Part shown: positions 37,156 through 45,342 of the stretch, in pieces | How the letters are laid out: every line of letters starts with the position of its first letter | How positions within the stretch are numbered: position 1 is the stretch's first letter | From: Bradyrhizobium sp. Ash2021 | GTDB lineage: Bacteria > Pseudomonadota > Alphaproteobacteria > Rhizobiales > Xanthobacteraceae | NCBI RefSeq assembly: GCF_031202265.1 | Contig: NZ_CP100604.1 | Coordinates: 5,438,501-5,502,500 of the forward strand | Length of the DNA: 64,000 nucleotides | Direction of reading: 5' to 3' | Made by a program: the position numbers and the translations under genes | The notes under the pieces: model-generated | What the model was told of the DNA's origin: nothing | What the model saw: the letters and a program-made list of their open reading frames with translations, nothing else | Database searches by the model: none

Positions 37156-38373
37156 ATGGCCGAGCAAACCGTAGCGATCGACGCAGCTTCCCGTCCGGAG
37201 GCCTCCTCGACCGTGCTGCAGATCGCGGTGCTTGCCGCGCTGGCGGCGACCGGGACGCTCGCGACCAACATCCTGCTGCCCTCGCTGCCGCAGATGGCTG
37301 CCTCGCTGAACGTCAGCAGCGGGGCGGTCACTTCCGCGATCACCATCTTCCTCGCGGTGTTCGCGCTCGGCCAGCTCGTGGTCGGGCCGATCTCGGATCG
37401 TTTTGGCCGGCGTTGGCCCGTCCTGATCGGGTTCGCCGTGTTCTTCGCCGGCAGCGTCTGGTGCGGCCTGGCCGCCGACCTGCCGAGCCTGCTGACCGGC
37501 CGCGTGATCCAGGCCGCCGGCGCCTGCGCCACCTCGGTGCTGTCGCGCGCCATCGCCCGCGACTTGTTCTCCGGCGCAGCACTGGCGCGCGCGATGGCGC
37601 TGATCATGATCGCGATGGCGGCCGCGCCCGGGTTCTCGCCGCTGCTCGGCGGCGCACTCGACCACTATTTCGGCTGGCGCTCCGAATTTGCGTTGGTCGC
37701 AGCCTTCGCCGGACTTGGCGCCATCGCCTACGGCACTGTGCTCGGCGAAACCCACAACGCGACGCGCACCCCGCTCGATCCGCTGGCGATCGCCAAAAAC
37801 TATCTTGGCCTGATCGCCGACCGCCGTTTTCTGGTGCCGGCAGCGACCGTCAGCCTGATCATGGGCGGATTGTTTTCGATGTTCTCGGCCGCCCCCCGCG
37901 TCCTGATCGAGGCGCTGCATTTCTCCCCGATTGAGCTCGGCCTGTTCTTCGCCGGCACCGTGATGATCGTATTCGCCGCCGGCATGCTGGCAACGAAGCT
38001 CGCGCCCCGCTACGGGCTCGACCGCTCGATCCGGGGCGGACTCTTTGCCGCCGCAGCCGGCAGCGTCGCGATCCTGCTGGTGTCGCTGTTCACGCCCACC
38101 TTCCTGCCGTTCCTGGCGGCGATGAGCGTGTTTCTGCTCGGCATGGGCATCGTGAACCCCTTAGGCACGGCACAGGCGCTGTCCCCTTTCGGCGAGAAAG
38201 CGGGAGCGGCCTCCGCGCTGGTCGGCTTCTGGCAGATGATGACGGCCGCCATCGGGGTGTGGCTGACGGCAACCGTGTCGCATGAAGCGATGTTTTCGCT
38301 CGCCATCGTGCTGACGGTGTTTTCGCTGATCGCGGCCGGGCTGTACACGCTGCGCGCCAGGAAAACCGCCTAA
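37156..38373 (+). CDS. MFS drug exporter (Bcr/CflA-like)
   Basis: A 405-residue 12-helix transporter. The Bcr/CflA pattern is visible: LPSLPQMAASLNVSSGAVTSAITIFL around helix 2, GPISDRFGRRWPVLIG as loop motif A, and RVIQAAGACATSVLSRAIARDLF in helix 4. Probably exports a drug or metabolite by proton antiport. ATG at 37156; preceded by a palindromic operator-like site at 37119. Its stop overlaps the convergent cyclase stop by a few bases. Confidence 0.88.
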   Translation: MAEQTVAIDAASRPEASSTVLQIAVLAALAATGTLATNILLPSLPQMAASLNVSSGAVTSAITIFLAVFALGQLVVGPISDRFGRRWPVLIGFAVFFAGSVWCGLAADLPSLLTGRVIQAAGACATSVLSRAIARDLFSGAALARAMALIMIAMAAAPGFSPLLGGALDHYFGWRSEFALVAAFAGLGAIAYGTVLGETHNATRTPLDPLAIAKNYLGLIADRRFLVPAATVSLIMGGLFSMFSAAPRVLIEALHFSPIELGLFFAGTVMIVFAAGMLATKLAPRYGLDRSIRGGLFAAAAGSVAILLVSLFTPTFLPFLAAMSVFLLGMGIVNPLGTAQALSPFGEKAGAASALVGFWQMMTAAIGVWLTATVSHEAMFSLAIVLTVFSLIAAGLYTLRARKTA

Positions 38374-39629
38374 CCCGCCAGATACCGCTCGTATTTTCCG
38401 GCCACGACCTCGTCCGCGGCAATATCCGGATCGAGCGTGTAGAGATCCTGCGCATGGCCGATGCCACGCAGCGCAAAGCGGCCGGTGGACACCAGATATT
38501 TTCGTCCCGTCGCATCAAGGCCGGTGCCGAACGCGGACGACATCAGCAACTCCCGATCGACCGAGCTGCACATCGAGGCGATGCGGCTGACCTCGTTGAC
38601 GGCCGGCCCCACCACAGTGAAATCGAGCCGGTCCTCGCTACCGATATTGCCGTAGAAGACCTGGCCGATATGCAGGCCGACATAGGCCGTCGTCGTCGGC
38701 CGCCCCCCGGCGGAGCGGCGCGCATTGAGCACATTCAAGTTGCGGCGGAACTGGAACTCGGCGCGCAATGCCGCGCGTTTGGCCACCGCCACGTTCTCAT
38801 GCGTGAACATCGCCAGCACGCCGTCGCCGATCAGTTTCAGCACCTCGCCGCCCGCCTCATGAATGGCATCGATGGAGGCCTGCGCATAGTCGTTGAGGAA
38901 CGGGATGATCTCATCGGGGCTAAGGCTTTCGCTGATCGCGGTCGAGCCGCGCACGTCGGAAAACCACAGCACCGCCTTGATCTTCTCGGTGACGCCGCGC
39001 GTGATTTTTCCGCTCAGCACCTGCTCGGAGGCGTCGCGGCCGAGATAGACCCGGCCCAGCGTTCGTGCGATGTCGGCGTGCGCGGCGGACTTGATCGCGA
39101 GCCCCAGCACCGGCACGAGGTCGCGCAACGCGGCCATATCCTGTTCACCAAAACCGTCGTCGCGACGGGTGGTCCAGTAGGAATAGAAGCAATCCATTTC
39201 TCCGATCGTGCCAGCTTCGCCGAAGCGATGCACGAAGGCGACGAAATGCTTGTGGCCCTTGTCGGCCAGATCGTTGATCATCGAGAAGTCGAGCGAGGGG
39301 CAATCGGCGAGATCGATCACCATCTCGTCGTGGCCATGCTCGAGCATGTGATGGAAGGTCGAACGCCGCCAAGTCTCGCCAGCGTCGCCGCCGCTGGTCG
39401 AGCCATATTCGAAGACGTCGCTTTCATTGGTTTCGCTGTCGTTCCAGCGAAAGCCGCGGCCCTCGAAGATCGGGTGCAGGGTGTCGATGAAGACGAGTCC
39501 GCGCGACACCGGCAGGCCTGCGGCGCAGCAGCGCTGGCAGAAGCCGCGGATCAGGTCGTTTTCGGGTAGGCCGGTCAGGCCCTGGCTCACCAGCCAGTTC
39601 ATCAGGCGCAGGCGGGGTGTAAGTTCCAT
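38370..39629 (-). CDS. Class III adenylate/guanylate cyclase
   Basis: A 419-residue soluble protein. The N-terminal 190 residues form an uncharacterised sensor-like region also seen in other rhizobial cyclases. The cyclase domain (about 215-390) begins VLWFSDVRGSTAISESL, with the first metal Asp in FSDVRG, the second in GDGVLAMF, and then the YVGLHIGQVFYGNIGSEDRLDFTVVG segment. The substrate-selecting residues read K...D-type in part, but I cannot settle cAMP versus cGMP. ATG at 39629. Confidence 0.9.
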   Translation of the reverse strand: MELTPRLRLMNWLVSQGLTGLPENDLIRGFCQRCCAAGLPVSRGLVFIDTLHPIFEGRGFRWNDSETNESDVFEYGSTSGGDAGETWRRSTFHHMLEHGHDEMVIDLADCPSLDFSMINDLADKGHKHFVAFVHRFGEAGTIGEMDCFYSYWTTRRDDGFGEQDMAALRDLVPVLGLAIKSAAHADIARTLGRVYLGRDASEQVLSGKITRGVTEKIKAVLWFSDVRGSTAISESLSPDEIIPFLNDYAQASIDAIHEAGGEVLKLIGDGVLAMFTHENVAVAKRAALRAEFQFRRNLNVLNARRSAGGRPTTTAYVGLHIGQVFYGNIGSEDRLDFTVVGPAVNEVSRIASMCSSVDRELLMSSAFGTGLDATGRKYLVSTGRFALRGIGHAQDLYTLDPDIAADEVVAGKYERYLAG

Positions 39630-39678
39630 ACGCTATTATGCCGCGCAATCCCGCCCGGCGAAAGATGGGCGCCAGCGC

Positions 39679-40086
39679 CTAAGATTTCGTCCGCGCGACC
39701 ACTTCGCCGTCCTCTTTCACAAAACTGTCGGCGGGATGGTCGAGCAAATCGAGCACCAGTTCCGACGGCCGGCACAGCCGCACGCCCTTATCCGTCACCA
39801 CGATCGGCCGGTTGATCAAAATCGGATGCGCCAGCATGAAATCGATCAGCTGGTCGTCGCTCCATTTGGGATCGGCGAGCCCAAGCTCCGCATAGGGCGT
39901 GCCTTTTTCGCGCAACAGCGCGCGCACCGAAATTCCCATGGCCTTGATCAGCGCGAGCAGCCGCGCGCGATCGGGCGGAGTCTTCAGATATTCGATCACC
40001 TCCGGTGCCTCGCCGCTCTGCCGGATCATCGCCAGCGTGTTGCGCGAGGTGCCGCAGGCCGGGTTATGATAGATCGTCACGCTCAT
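39679..40086 (-). CDS. arsC: Arsenate reductase (glutaredoxin-coupled)
   Basis: A 135-residue ArsC of the E. coli plasmid type. The catalytic Cys is Cys11 in HNPACGTSRNT, and RPIVVTDKGVRLCRP contains conserved arginines. It reduces arsenate to arsenite using glutathione/glutaredoxin. ATG at 40086 overlaps the aqpS stop as ATGA. Last gene of the arsR operon; the arsenite formed would leave through AqpS. Confidence 0.95.
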   Translation of the reverse strand: MSVTIYHNPACGTSRNTLAMIRQSGEAPEVIEYLKTPPDRARLLALIKAMGISVRALLREKGTPYAELGLADPKWSDDQLIDFMLAHPILINRPIVVTDKGVRLCRPSELVLDLLDHPADSFVKEDGEVVARTKS

Positions 40087-40781
40087 GACCGAGCCTCCTT
40101 CGCAAGTGGGGCGCCCTCGCCTCCGGCGCGCAGCAACCAGCTCATGAGAGCCAGCGCGATCAGCGCGCCGCCAAATTCGGCGGCGATGAAGCCGGGAAGA
40201 TCCACGGGGCGGATTCCGGAAAAGCTGTTGGTCAGCGAGCGCGCGATGGCGACGGCCGGATTGGCAAACGACGTCGACGACGTGAACCAATAGGCCGCCG
40301 TGATGTAAAGGCCAACCAGCCAGGGGATCGCCGGACGATTGAATTTGACGCCCGCCAGAATGGTCGCCACCAGGCCGAACGCCGCCACGGCTTCGGCCAG
40401 CCATTGTGCCCCGCCGGTCCGCATTTTCAGCGAGGCATCCAGCAGCGGCAGCGCGAACATCGCGTGCGCCATCACGGTGCCGGCGATGCCGCCGGCAATT
40501 TGCGCCGCCACATACGTCAACGCCTCGCGCGGCGTCAGCTCGCCCTTCAGCGCGAAGATCGCGGTCAGCGCCGGATTGAAATGCGCGCCCGAGATGGGCC
40601 CGAGAATCGTGATCAGCACCACCAGGATCGCGCCGGTCGGAATCGTGTTGCCGAGCAGCGCCAGCCCGACATCTTTTGTCAGGCTTTCGGCCATGATGCC
40701 GGAGCCGACCACGGTCGCGACCAATAGCGCGGTCCCGAGCGCTTCGGCGATCAGCCGGCGCGGCAGATCAAAGCCGGGCAT
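40083..40781 (-). CDS. aqpS: Aquaglyceroporin AqpS (arsenite channel)
   Basis: A 232-residue MIP-family channel with six helices. The two half-helix motifs are HFNPAL (NPA, about 68) and FANPAVAIAR (about 180). In rhizobia AqpS replaces ArsB and lets arsenite flow out down its gradient. The ATG at 40781 overlaps the upstream stop by one base and the stop overlaps arsC, so the three genes are translationally linked. Confidence 0.93.
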   Translation of the reverse strand: MPGFDLPRRLIAEALGTALLVATVVGSGIMAESLTKDVGLALLGNTIPTGAILVVLITILGPISGAHFNPALTAIFALKGELTPREALTYVAAQIAGGIAGTVMAHAMFALPLLDASLKMRTGGAQWLAEAVAAFGLVATILAGVKFNRPAIPWLVGLYITAAYWFTSSTSFANPAVAIARSLTNSFSGIRPVDLPGFIAAEFGGALIALALMSWLLRAGGEGAPLAKEARS

Positions 40782-41242
40782 CAGATCGCAGCGCCCGGCG
40801 CAGCTTGCGGAACGCAGCAGGCGCCTTGCTTTTCGTGCGCCACGCGGGCCACGCGCTCACCGGTGCCATCGCCATAGGTCGTGCTCTCGCCCGTGGTGAG
40901 AAAGGTTTCCCAGGAAATTCCTGCCGGATCGTCAATCCACGCCTTTTCCGATTTGGCGTAGCAGCATGCGGTTTGACCCTGTTCGACGATGTTGCCGCCG
41001 GCCTGACGCAGCCGTGCATACACCTCCTGCAATTCATCGGCGTTCTCGACCTGAATACCGAGATGATCGAGGCCCGCCTCGCGGCCCCGCGTCGAAATTG
41101 CAAAGTTCACCCGGGGATCGTCGAGCATCCACTTGGCGTAATCGGTCTTGACCACGGCCGGTTGCGCGGCGAACAGTGCCGAATAGAAGCCGATCGATTG
41201 CGGGAGATTCTCCACTGCCACGTGAATGTGAAGACGTTTCAT
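40781..41242 (-). CDS. ArsI/CadI-type dioxygenase (C-As lyase-like)
   Basis: A 153-residue protein of the vicinal-oxygen-chelate fold. Likely Fe(II) ligands are His5 or His7 (LHIHVAV), His60 (GLDHLGIQV) and Glu112 (SWETF); the adjacent Cys93-Cys94 (TACCYAKSEK) match the pair that binds methylarsenite in ArsI. ArsI demethylates trivalent organoarsenicals; CadI relatives respond to cadmium. A second Cys pair is in the tail (GACC). Between arsR and aqpS, 12 bp after arsR. Confidence 0.88.
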   Translation of the reverse strand: MKRLHIHVAVENLPQSIGFYSALFAAQPAVVKTDYAKWMLDDPRVNFAISTRGREAGLDHLGIQVENADELQEVYARLRQAGGNIVEQGQTACCYAKSEKAWIDDPAGISWETFLTTGESTTYGDGTGERVARVAHEKQGACCVPQAAPGAAI

Positions 41243-41254
41243 GATGTTTCTCCC

Positions 41255-41608
41255 TCAGGCCGTAATTTTTGCGCGCCTGCCTCGCGCCGGCTTGCACGCG
41301 GCAATCGGCGCGCATTGCTCTGCGTGTCCGCCGCAACAATCTTCAACCATGAATGAAGTCAGGTTTTGAAACGCTGCCAAATCCGCTCGGTAAATGATCG
41401 AGCGGCTCTTCCGCTCGCTCATCACGAGGCCAGCGCGCGCAAGGATGGCGAGATGCGCCGACATGGTGTTTTGCGGGACTGCGATCGCCCGCGCGATCTC
41501 TCCCGCGGCGAGTCCATCAGGCTCATGCTTCACCAACAGCCTGAACACGCCCAGCCGCGTCGATTGGGCGAGAGCTGCGAGCGCAAGAATGGCTTGCTCG
41601 GATTCCAT
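41255..41608 (-). CDS. arsR: ArsR/SmtB-family arsenite-responsive repressor
   Basis: A 117-residue winged-helix repressor. The HTH is IARAIAVPQNTMSAHLAILARAGLV (about 39-63), with wing RKSRSIIYRA. The usual helix-3 cysteine pair (ELCVC) is missing; instead the C-terminus has DCCGGHAEQC, a cysteine cluster like that of C-terminal-site ArsR proteins such as AfArsR. It heads the operon and is divergent from the exporter gene, so the 77-bp gap (with ATATCCAGAATTATAGAAAT) probably holds its operator. Confidence 0.92.
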   Translation of the reverse strand: MESEQAILALAALAQSTRLGVFRLLVKHEPDGLAAGEIARAIAVPQNTMSAHLAILARAGLVMSERKSRSIIYRADLAAFQNLTSFMVEDCCGGHAEQCAPIAACKPARGRRAKITA

Positions 41609-41685
41609 ATATCCAGAATTATAGAAATGTTAGATCGCAGTCAATCCCGCCGATGCCAGAAAGACCTGAAAGAAATGTTTCCATC

Positions 41686-42855
41686 ATGAGCCAGCGCCAG
41701 CTTCCCATCATCCTGGCACTCGGCACCACGCAGACGCTGGCCTGGGCGTCGAGCTATTATTTACCCGCCATCCTGGCCGATCCGATCGGGCGCGATCTTA
41801 GCGTCTCCTCGAACTGGATCTTTGCAGCCTTCTCCGCCTCGCTGGTGATTTCGGCCCTGCTCGGTCCGCGCATTGGGCGCCAGATCGACCTGGTCGGCGG
41901 CAGGTCGGTGCTCTCGATTTCCAATTTGACACTGGCCGCAGGGCTGGCGCTGCTCGGCTTCACCCATTCGATACCGATGCTGATCATGGCCTGGCTGCTG
42001 CTCGGCATCGGCATGGGCGCCGGGCTCTACGACGCGGCCTTTGGCGCGCTCGGGCGCATCTATGGGGATGCTGCGCGCCGCTCCATCACCGGCATTACGC
42101 TGATCGCGGGCTTTGCCTCCACCGTCGGATGGCCGTTGACCGCCTGGGGCCTGGAAAGCATCGGCTGGCGCAACACCTGCTTTGCGTGGGCGGCGGCGCA
42201 CATCCTGATCGGGCTGCCGATCAACTGGCTGATGCTCCCACCTGTGGCCGGCGCCAAGGTCGCGGTGGCGAACGCCGTCAAGCCTCACATTCCCATCGAT
42301 CGCACCATGGCGCTGTTGGCGTTCGCCTTTGCCGCGGCCTGGAGCGTCACCGGCGCGATGGCGGCGCATTTCCCGCGCATCCTGGAAGCGGCCGGCGCCA
42401 CATCCGTGCAGGCGATTGCGGCCGGGGCGCTGATCGGTCCGGCGCAGGTCGCGGCGCGGATCGTCGAGGCCAGCCTGCTCAGCCGTTATCATCCGCTGGT
42501 CTCGACCCGGCTTGCCTGCCTCACCCATCCGATCGGCGCGATCATCGTGGCGCTGGTGGGCGGCGGCGCGGCCAGCGTGTTCGCGATCTTCCACGGCGCC
42601 GGCAATGGCGTGCTGACCATTGCGCGCGGGACGCTGCCGCTCGCCATCTTCGGCCCCAATAACTACGCCTATCGCCTCGGCATCATCGGCGCGCCGGCGC
42701 GGATGGCGCAGGCGGCAGCTCCGCTGGCGTTCGGCCTCTTGATCGACAGCATGGGCAGCCGCATCCTGATCGTCTCCTCCGCGCTCAGTCTGGCGGCGCT
42801 GGCGGCGCTGTTCCTGGTGCGCGCCGGTCCGCCGGCTCCGGAACCGCCGGGCTGA
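41686..42855 (+). CDS. MFS transporter next to ars operon (ArsK-like candidate)
   Basis: A 389-residue, 12-helix MFS protein opening with TTQTLAWASSYYLPAIL. Its position, divergent from arsR and sharing its operator region, suggests an arsenic-related efflux pump such as the rhizobial ArsK. ATG at 41686; an upstream start at 41653 is in frame but is less likely. The family alone does not prove the substrate. Confidence 0.82.
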   Translation: MSQRQLPIILALGTTQTLAWASSYYLPAILADPIGRDLSVSSNWIFAAFSASLVISALLGPRIGRQIDLVGGRSVLSISNLTLAAGLALLGFTHSIPMLIMAWLLLGIGMGAGLYDAAFGALGRIYGDAARRSITGITLIAGFASTVGWPLTAWGLESIGWRNTCFAWAAAHILIGLPINWLMLPPVAGAKVAVANAVKPHIPIDRTMALLAFAFAAAWSVTGAMAAHFPRILEAAGATSVQAIAAGALIGPAQVAARIVEASLLSRYHPLVSTRLACLTHPIGAIIVALVGGGAASVFAIFHGAGNGVLTIARGTLPLAIFGPNNYAYRLGIIGAPARMAQAAAPLAFGLLIDSMGSRILIVSSALSLAALAALFLVRAGPPAPEPPG

Positions 42856-42874
42856 ATTTGCGCTTCCCTTGGCG

Positions 42875-43084
42875 ATGGGTTTGAAGCACAAACACGCCAT
42901 GGAAAAAGAACCGGCAGCCGCCCCCAAAGGCTTTGTGCAATGGGCGGTCACGCCGCCGCAATCCTATGCGGTCTATCTGGTCTGCCTGTTTTTGGTGGCC
43001 GGATTGTCGTTCTATGTCGGGACGCTGAAGCCGAAGAAGGCGATCAATATCGGACCGCCGCCGATGTCCGCGCCGCGCAACTGA
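42875..43084 (+). CDS. Small single-helix membrane protein
   Basis: About 69 residues with one membrane helix (YAVYLVCLFLVAGLSFYVGTL) and a Pro-rich tail (NIGPPPMSAPRN). The N-terminus is uncertain: ATG at 42875 or 42899, and no clear ribosome-binding site for either. Follows the MFS gene by 19 bp and may be co-transcribed. Function unknown. Confidence 0.6.
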   Translation: MGLKHKHAMEKEPAAAPKGFVQWAVTPPQSYAVYLVCLFLVAGLSFYVGTLKPKKAINIGPPPMSAPRN

Positions 43085-43110
43085 TCGTCACCTGCGTGGT
43101 CCATTCTAAC

Positions 43111-43232
43111 GTCGTCCCTGCGAAAGCAGGGACCCATAGCCACAGGCGCTGGTCGCTACATTCGATATCGCCCCCGCGTGCCCGAAACCACGGCCTGTGG
43201 TTATGGGTCACGGCTCAAGGCCGGGACGACGA
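43111..43232. repeat. Palindromic intergenic repeat, type G
   Basis: Begins CGTCCCTGC-gaaa-GCAGGGACCCATAGCCACAGG and ends CCTGTGGTTATGGGTC ... GGCCGGGACGACG. Same class as 27617-27745. It directly abuts the RidA-like remnant. Confidence 0.82.
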
Positions 43233-43235
43233 TCT

Positions 43236-43360
43236 TTGAGGATGCCCGAACGGCAAACGACACAGCGCTCTCGATTACCCGCATCAATCCGCTGGTCGAG
43301 GTATCGAAGCTGTATGGGCCCGACTTCATGATCGAGATCGAGGCGATCGCCGCGGCGTGA
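43236..43360 (+). pseudogene. RidA-family C-terminal remnant
   Basis: About 40 codons in frame to TGA, reading DARTANDTALSITRINPLVE then SKLYGPDFMIEIEAIAAA. The ending resembles the last strand of RidA/YjgF enamine deaminases (...P-x-x-x-IEIEAIA). The conserved Arg/Cys region and the rest of the protein are missing, and a repeat element occupies the 5' side, so this is a decayed gene end. Confidence 0.5.
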
Positions 43361-43372
43361 AATTCGACTAGA

Positions 43373-43472
43373 GCCTTTTCCGTTTCGATTGAATCGAAAC
43401 GGGGCTCTAGATTCTTGACTTGACGCGTTTTCTTGACGCGAACCGGTCTCCACTTCGCTTGAAAACGCTCTA
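43373..43472. repeat. Rhizobial mosaic intergenic element (AGAGC type)
   Basis: CTAGAGCC-ttttcc-GTTTCGATTGAATCGAAAC-gg-GGCTCTAG is a long hairpin; it is followed by GACGCGTTTTCTTGACGCGAACCGG and closes with AAAACGCTCTAG. This composite is widespread in Rhizobiales. Its last CTAG forms the stop codon of the convergent lactonase-like gene. Confidence 0.82.
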
Positions 43473-44306
43473 GTCGTAAAACTCCGGCGACATTTTCAAA
43501 CCGTCGCGCTGGGCCTTGTCGTGGTTGATCCAGAGCTGCGCCTTCTCCCTGGTCAGCGTGTCCGAGATCTTCTGCATCGAGGCCAGCGTCTCGTCCTTGC
43601 TGAAATTGTTCACGGGCACGCCGCGATTGTCCCAGTTGCTCTTGAAATGAACGGCATCGCCGGTCAGGACGATGGCGCCGGTCTTCGGCAGTTTCACCAG
43701 CAGCGACTGATGACCGGGCGTATGCCCCGGCGTCGACAGGATGGTCACGCCGCCATCGCCGAACACGTCACGGTCGCCTTCCAGCTTTGTGACGGGATGC
43801 TCGGGCTTGAATCGGGGCGCGTTGTTGGCGCCGGGCCAGTCATATTCGGCTTTCTGCACATACAGCATGGTGTCGGGAAACATCTCGACATTGCCGATAT
43901 GGTCGGGATGGGTGTGCGAGACCGCCATCGCCTTGATATCCGATGGCTTCACCCCGAGCTGGTCGAGTTGCGCGGCGAGCGTCTTGGGCCGGCGCCAGAA
44001 CACCGCCTTGGGATCGGCCGGCGCAAGGCCGTTCGGCATCGCCGCGACCGCGTCGGAAATCCCCGTGTCCCACAGGAACCAGCCTTGCGCGTGCTTGATC
44101 AGGTAGCAGGTGTCGACGAAATCCATCGACTTGCCTTCGTTGATCCCCGGCGACCAGCGCGAAATGTCGCCGGCGACCCCCTCGCCGCAATTGAGAACGT
44201 AGAGTTTCTCGACGCCGGATTTGCCCGGCTGCGCATGGCCGGGACCGATGGTCAGCGCAGCTGACAGCAGCAGCACGGCAAGGCTTATTATTCTCATTCG
44301 TTTCAA
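43470..44306 (-). CDS. Secreted metallo-beta-lactamase-fold hydrolase (lactonase-like)
   Basis: A 278-residue protein with an N-terminal signal peptide (ISLAVLLLSAALTIGPGHAQ). The metal motif is HTHPDHIG at about 130, with a later His in HTPGHQS and Asp in LTGDAVHF. The layout resembles N-acyl homoserine lactonases of the AttM/AhlD type, although those are usually cytosolic. TTG at 44306 is preferred because GGGAG lies 7 bases upstream; an ATG is three codons in. Possible quorum quenching role is inference. Confidence 0.85.
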   Translation of the reverse strand: MKRMRIISLAVLLLSAALTIGPGHAQPGKSGVEKLYVLNCGEGVAGDISRWSPGINEGKSMDFVDTCYLIKHAQGWFLWDTGISDAVAAMPNGLAPADPKAVFWRRPKTLAAQLDQLGVKPSDIKAMAVSHTHPDHIGNVEMFPDTMLYVQKAEYDWPGANNAPRFKPEHPVTKLEGDRDVFGDGGVTILSTPGHTPGHQSLLVKLPKTGAIVLTGDAVHFKSNWDNRGVPVNNFSKDETLASMQKISDTLTREKAQLWINHDKAQRDGLKMSPEFYD

Positions 44307-44388
44307 TTGATTGCTCCCATCGACGGACCCGAACAGGCCGATGGCGAGATACTACTTCATTGCCGCCGTCATTCGTCGCCGGTTACGC

Positions 44389-45261
44389 TTATTTGATCTC
44401 CGACGTCGCGACCCATATGCCGCCGAACACCGCGACCAATCCAAGCACAAGATTGGGCGTGATCGGCTCGCCGACGAGTTGGGTCGCAAGCAGCGCCGCC
44501 GCGACCGGATTGACGGTCATGGTGTTGGCGACGCGCGTCGGCGTCGCCCGCTCCAACGCCTTGACCCAGAGGATGAATGCCAGCGCGCCGCCGGCGATGC
44601 CGAGATAGAGGCCCGCGATCCATTGCGGCGGCGTGAAATGGCTCAGCGCCGCGACGCTGCCGGTCATGGAGCCGACCAGGATCAACGCCGCAGCACCCGT
44701 CCCCATCCCGACGGTGAGGAAGCCGAGCGCGCTGGAGCGCTGCATGAACGGTCGGGACCAGACATTGTAGAAGGCCATGCACAGCACCGCGCCGGTCATG
44801 ATCAATTCGCCGCGCCACGCCCCCGGCGGCGCGGTGGAAAGTCCCGATGCGAGCGCTGCGATGACGCCGAGCACGGCGATTCCGACGCCGAGCGATTTTC
44901 GCACCGTCAGCGGTTCGATCCCGAGCAAGGCGCCGACCACCATGGTGTGCAGCGGCAGCGTCGCCAGCGCCAAACTGGCGCGGGCCGCGGTCGTGTACGA
45001 TATCGCGATGTTGTAGAGAACGAAGAAGACGCCGAAGAAGCAAAAGCCGAGGGCCGCGACCGCCGGCCAATCCCGGCGCTGCGGCCACTTCGCCTTGAGC
45101 AGGACTGCCGCCGGCAGCACGCACAGAAATCCTATTCCCCATCTGAGAATGGCGAGTGTGATTGGGTCGGTATTCCCGGCGAGATAGCGCGTGATCGCAG
45201 CAGCAGTGCCGCCGAGGCTGCTCGAGACCAGCGCGATCGCAACGCCTACCCATTCGCCCAA
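44389..45261 (-). CDS. EamA/DMT-family transporter
   Basis: A 290-residue protein with ten helices in two EamA repeats (first AIALVSSSLGGTAAAITRYL, second GELIMTGAVLCMAFYNVWSR). Such proteins export amino acids or other small metabolites. The start is a TTG at 45261 with GGGGAGG five to six bases upstream; the frame is open much further up but runs antisense to the next gene. Divergent from the XRE regulator, which may control it. Confidence 0.85.
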   Translation of the reverse strand: MGEWVGVAIALVSSSLGGTAAAITRYLAGNTDPITLAILRWGIGFLCVLPAAVLLKAKWPQRRDWPAVAALGFCFFGVFFVLYNIAISYTTAARASLALATLPLHTMVVGALLGIEPLTVRKSLGVGIAVLGVIAALASGLSTAPPGAWRGELIMTGAVLCMAFYNVWSRPFMQRSSALGFLTVGMGTGAAALILVGSMTGSVAALSHFTPPQWIAGLYLGIAGGALAFILWVKALERATPTRVANTMTVNPVAAALLATQLVGEPITPNLVLGLVAVFGGIWVATSEIK

Positions 45262-45342
45262 CCACGCCTCCCCTGTCTTGCCACATTCGCTTATGGCATC
45301 TTGCCGGTCAGCACGGCTTCGGCAACTACCTGGCAGGTACTC

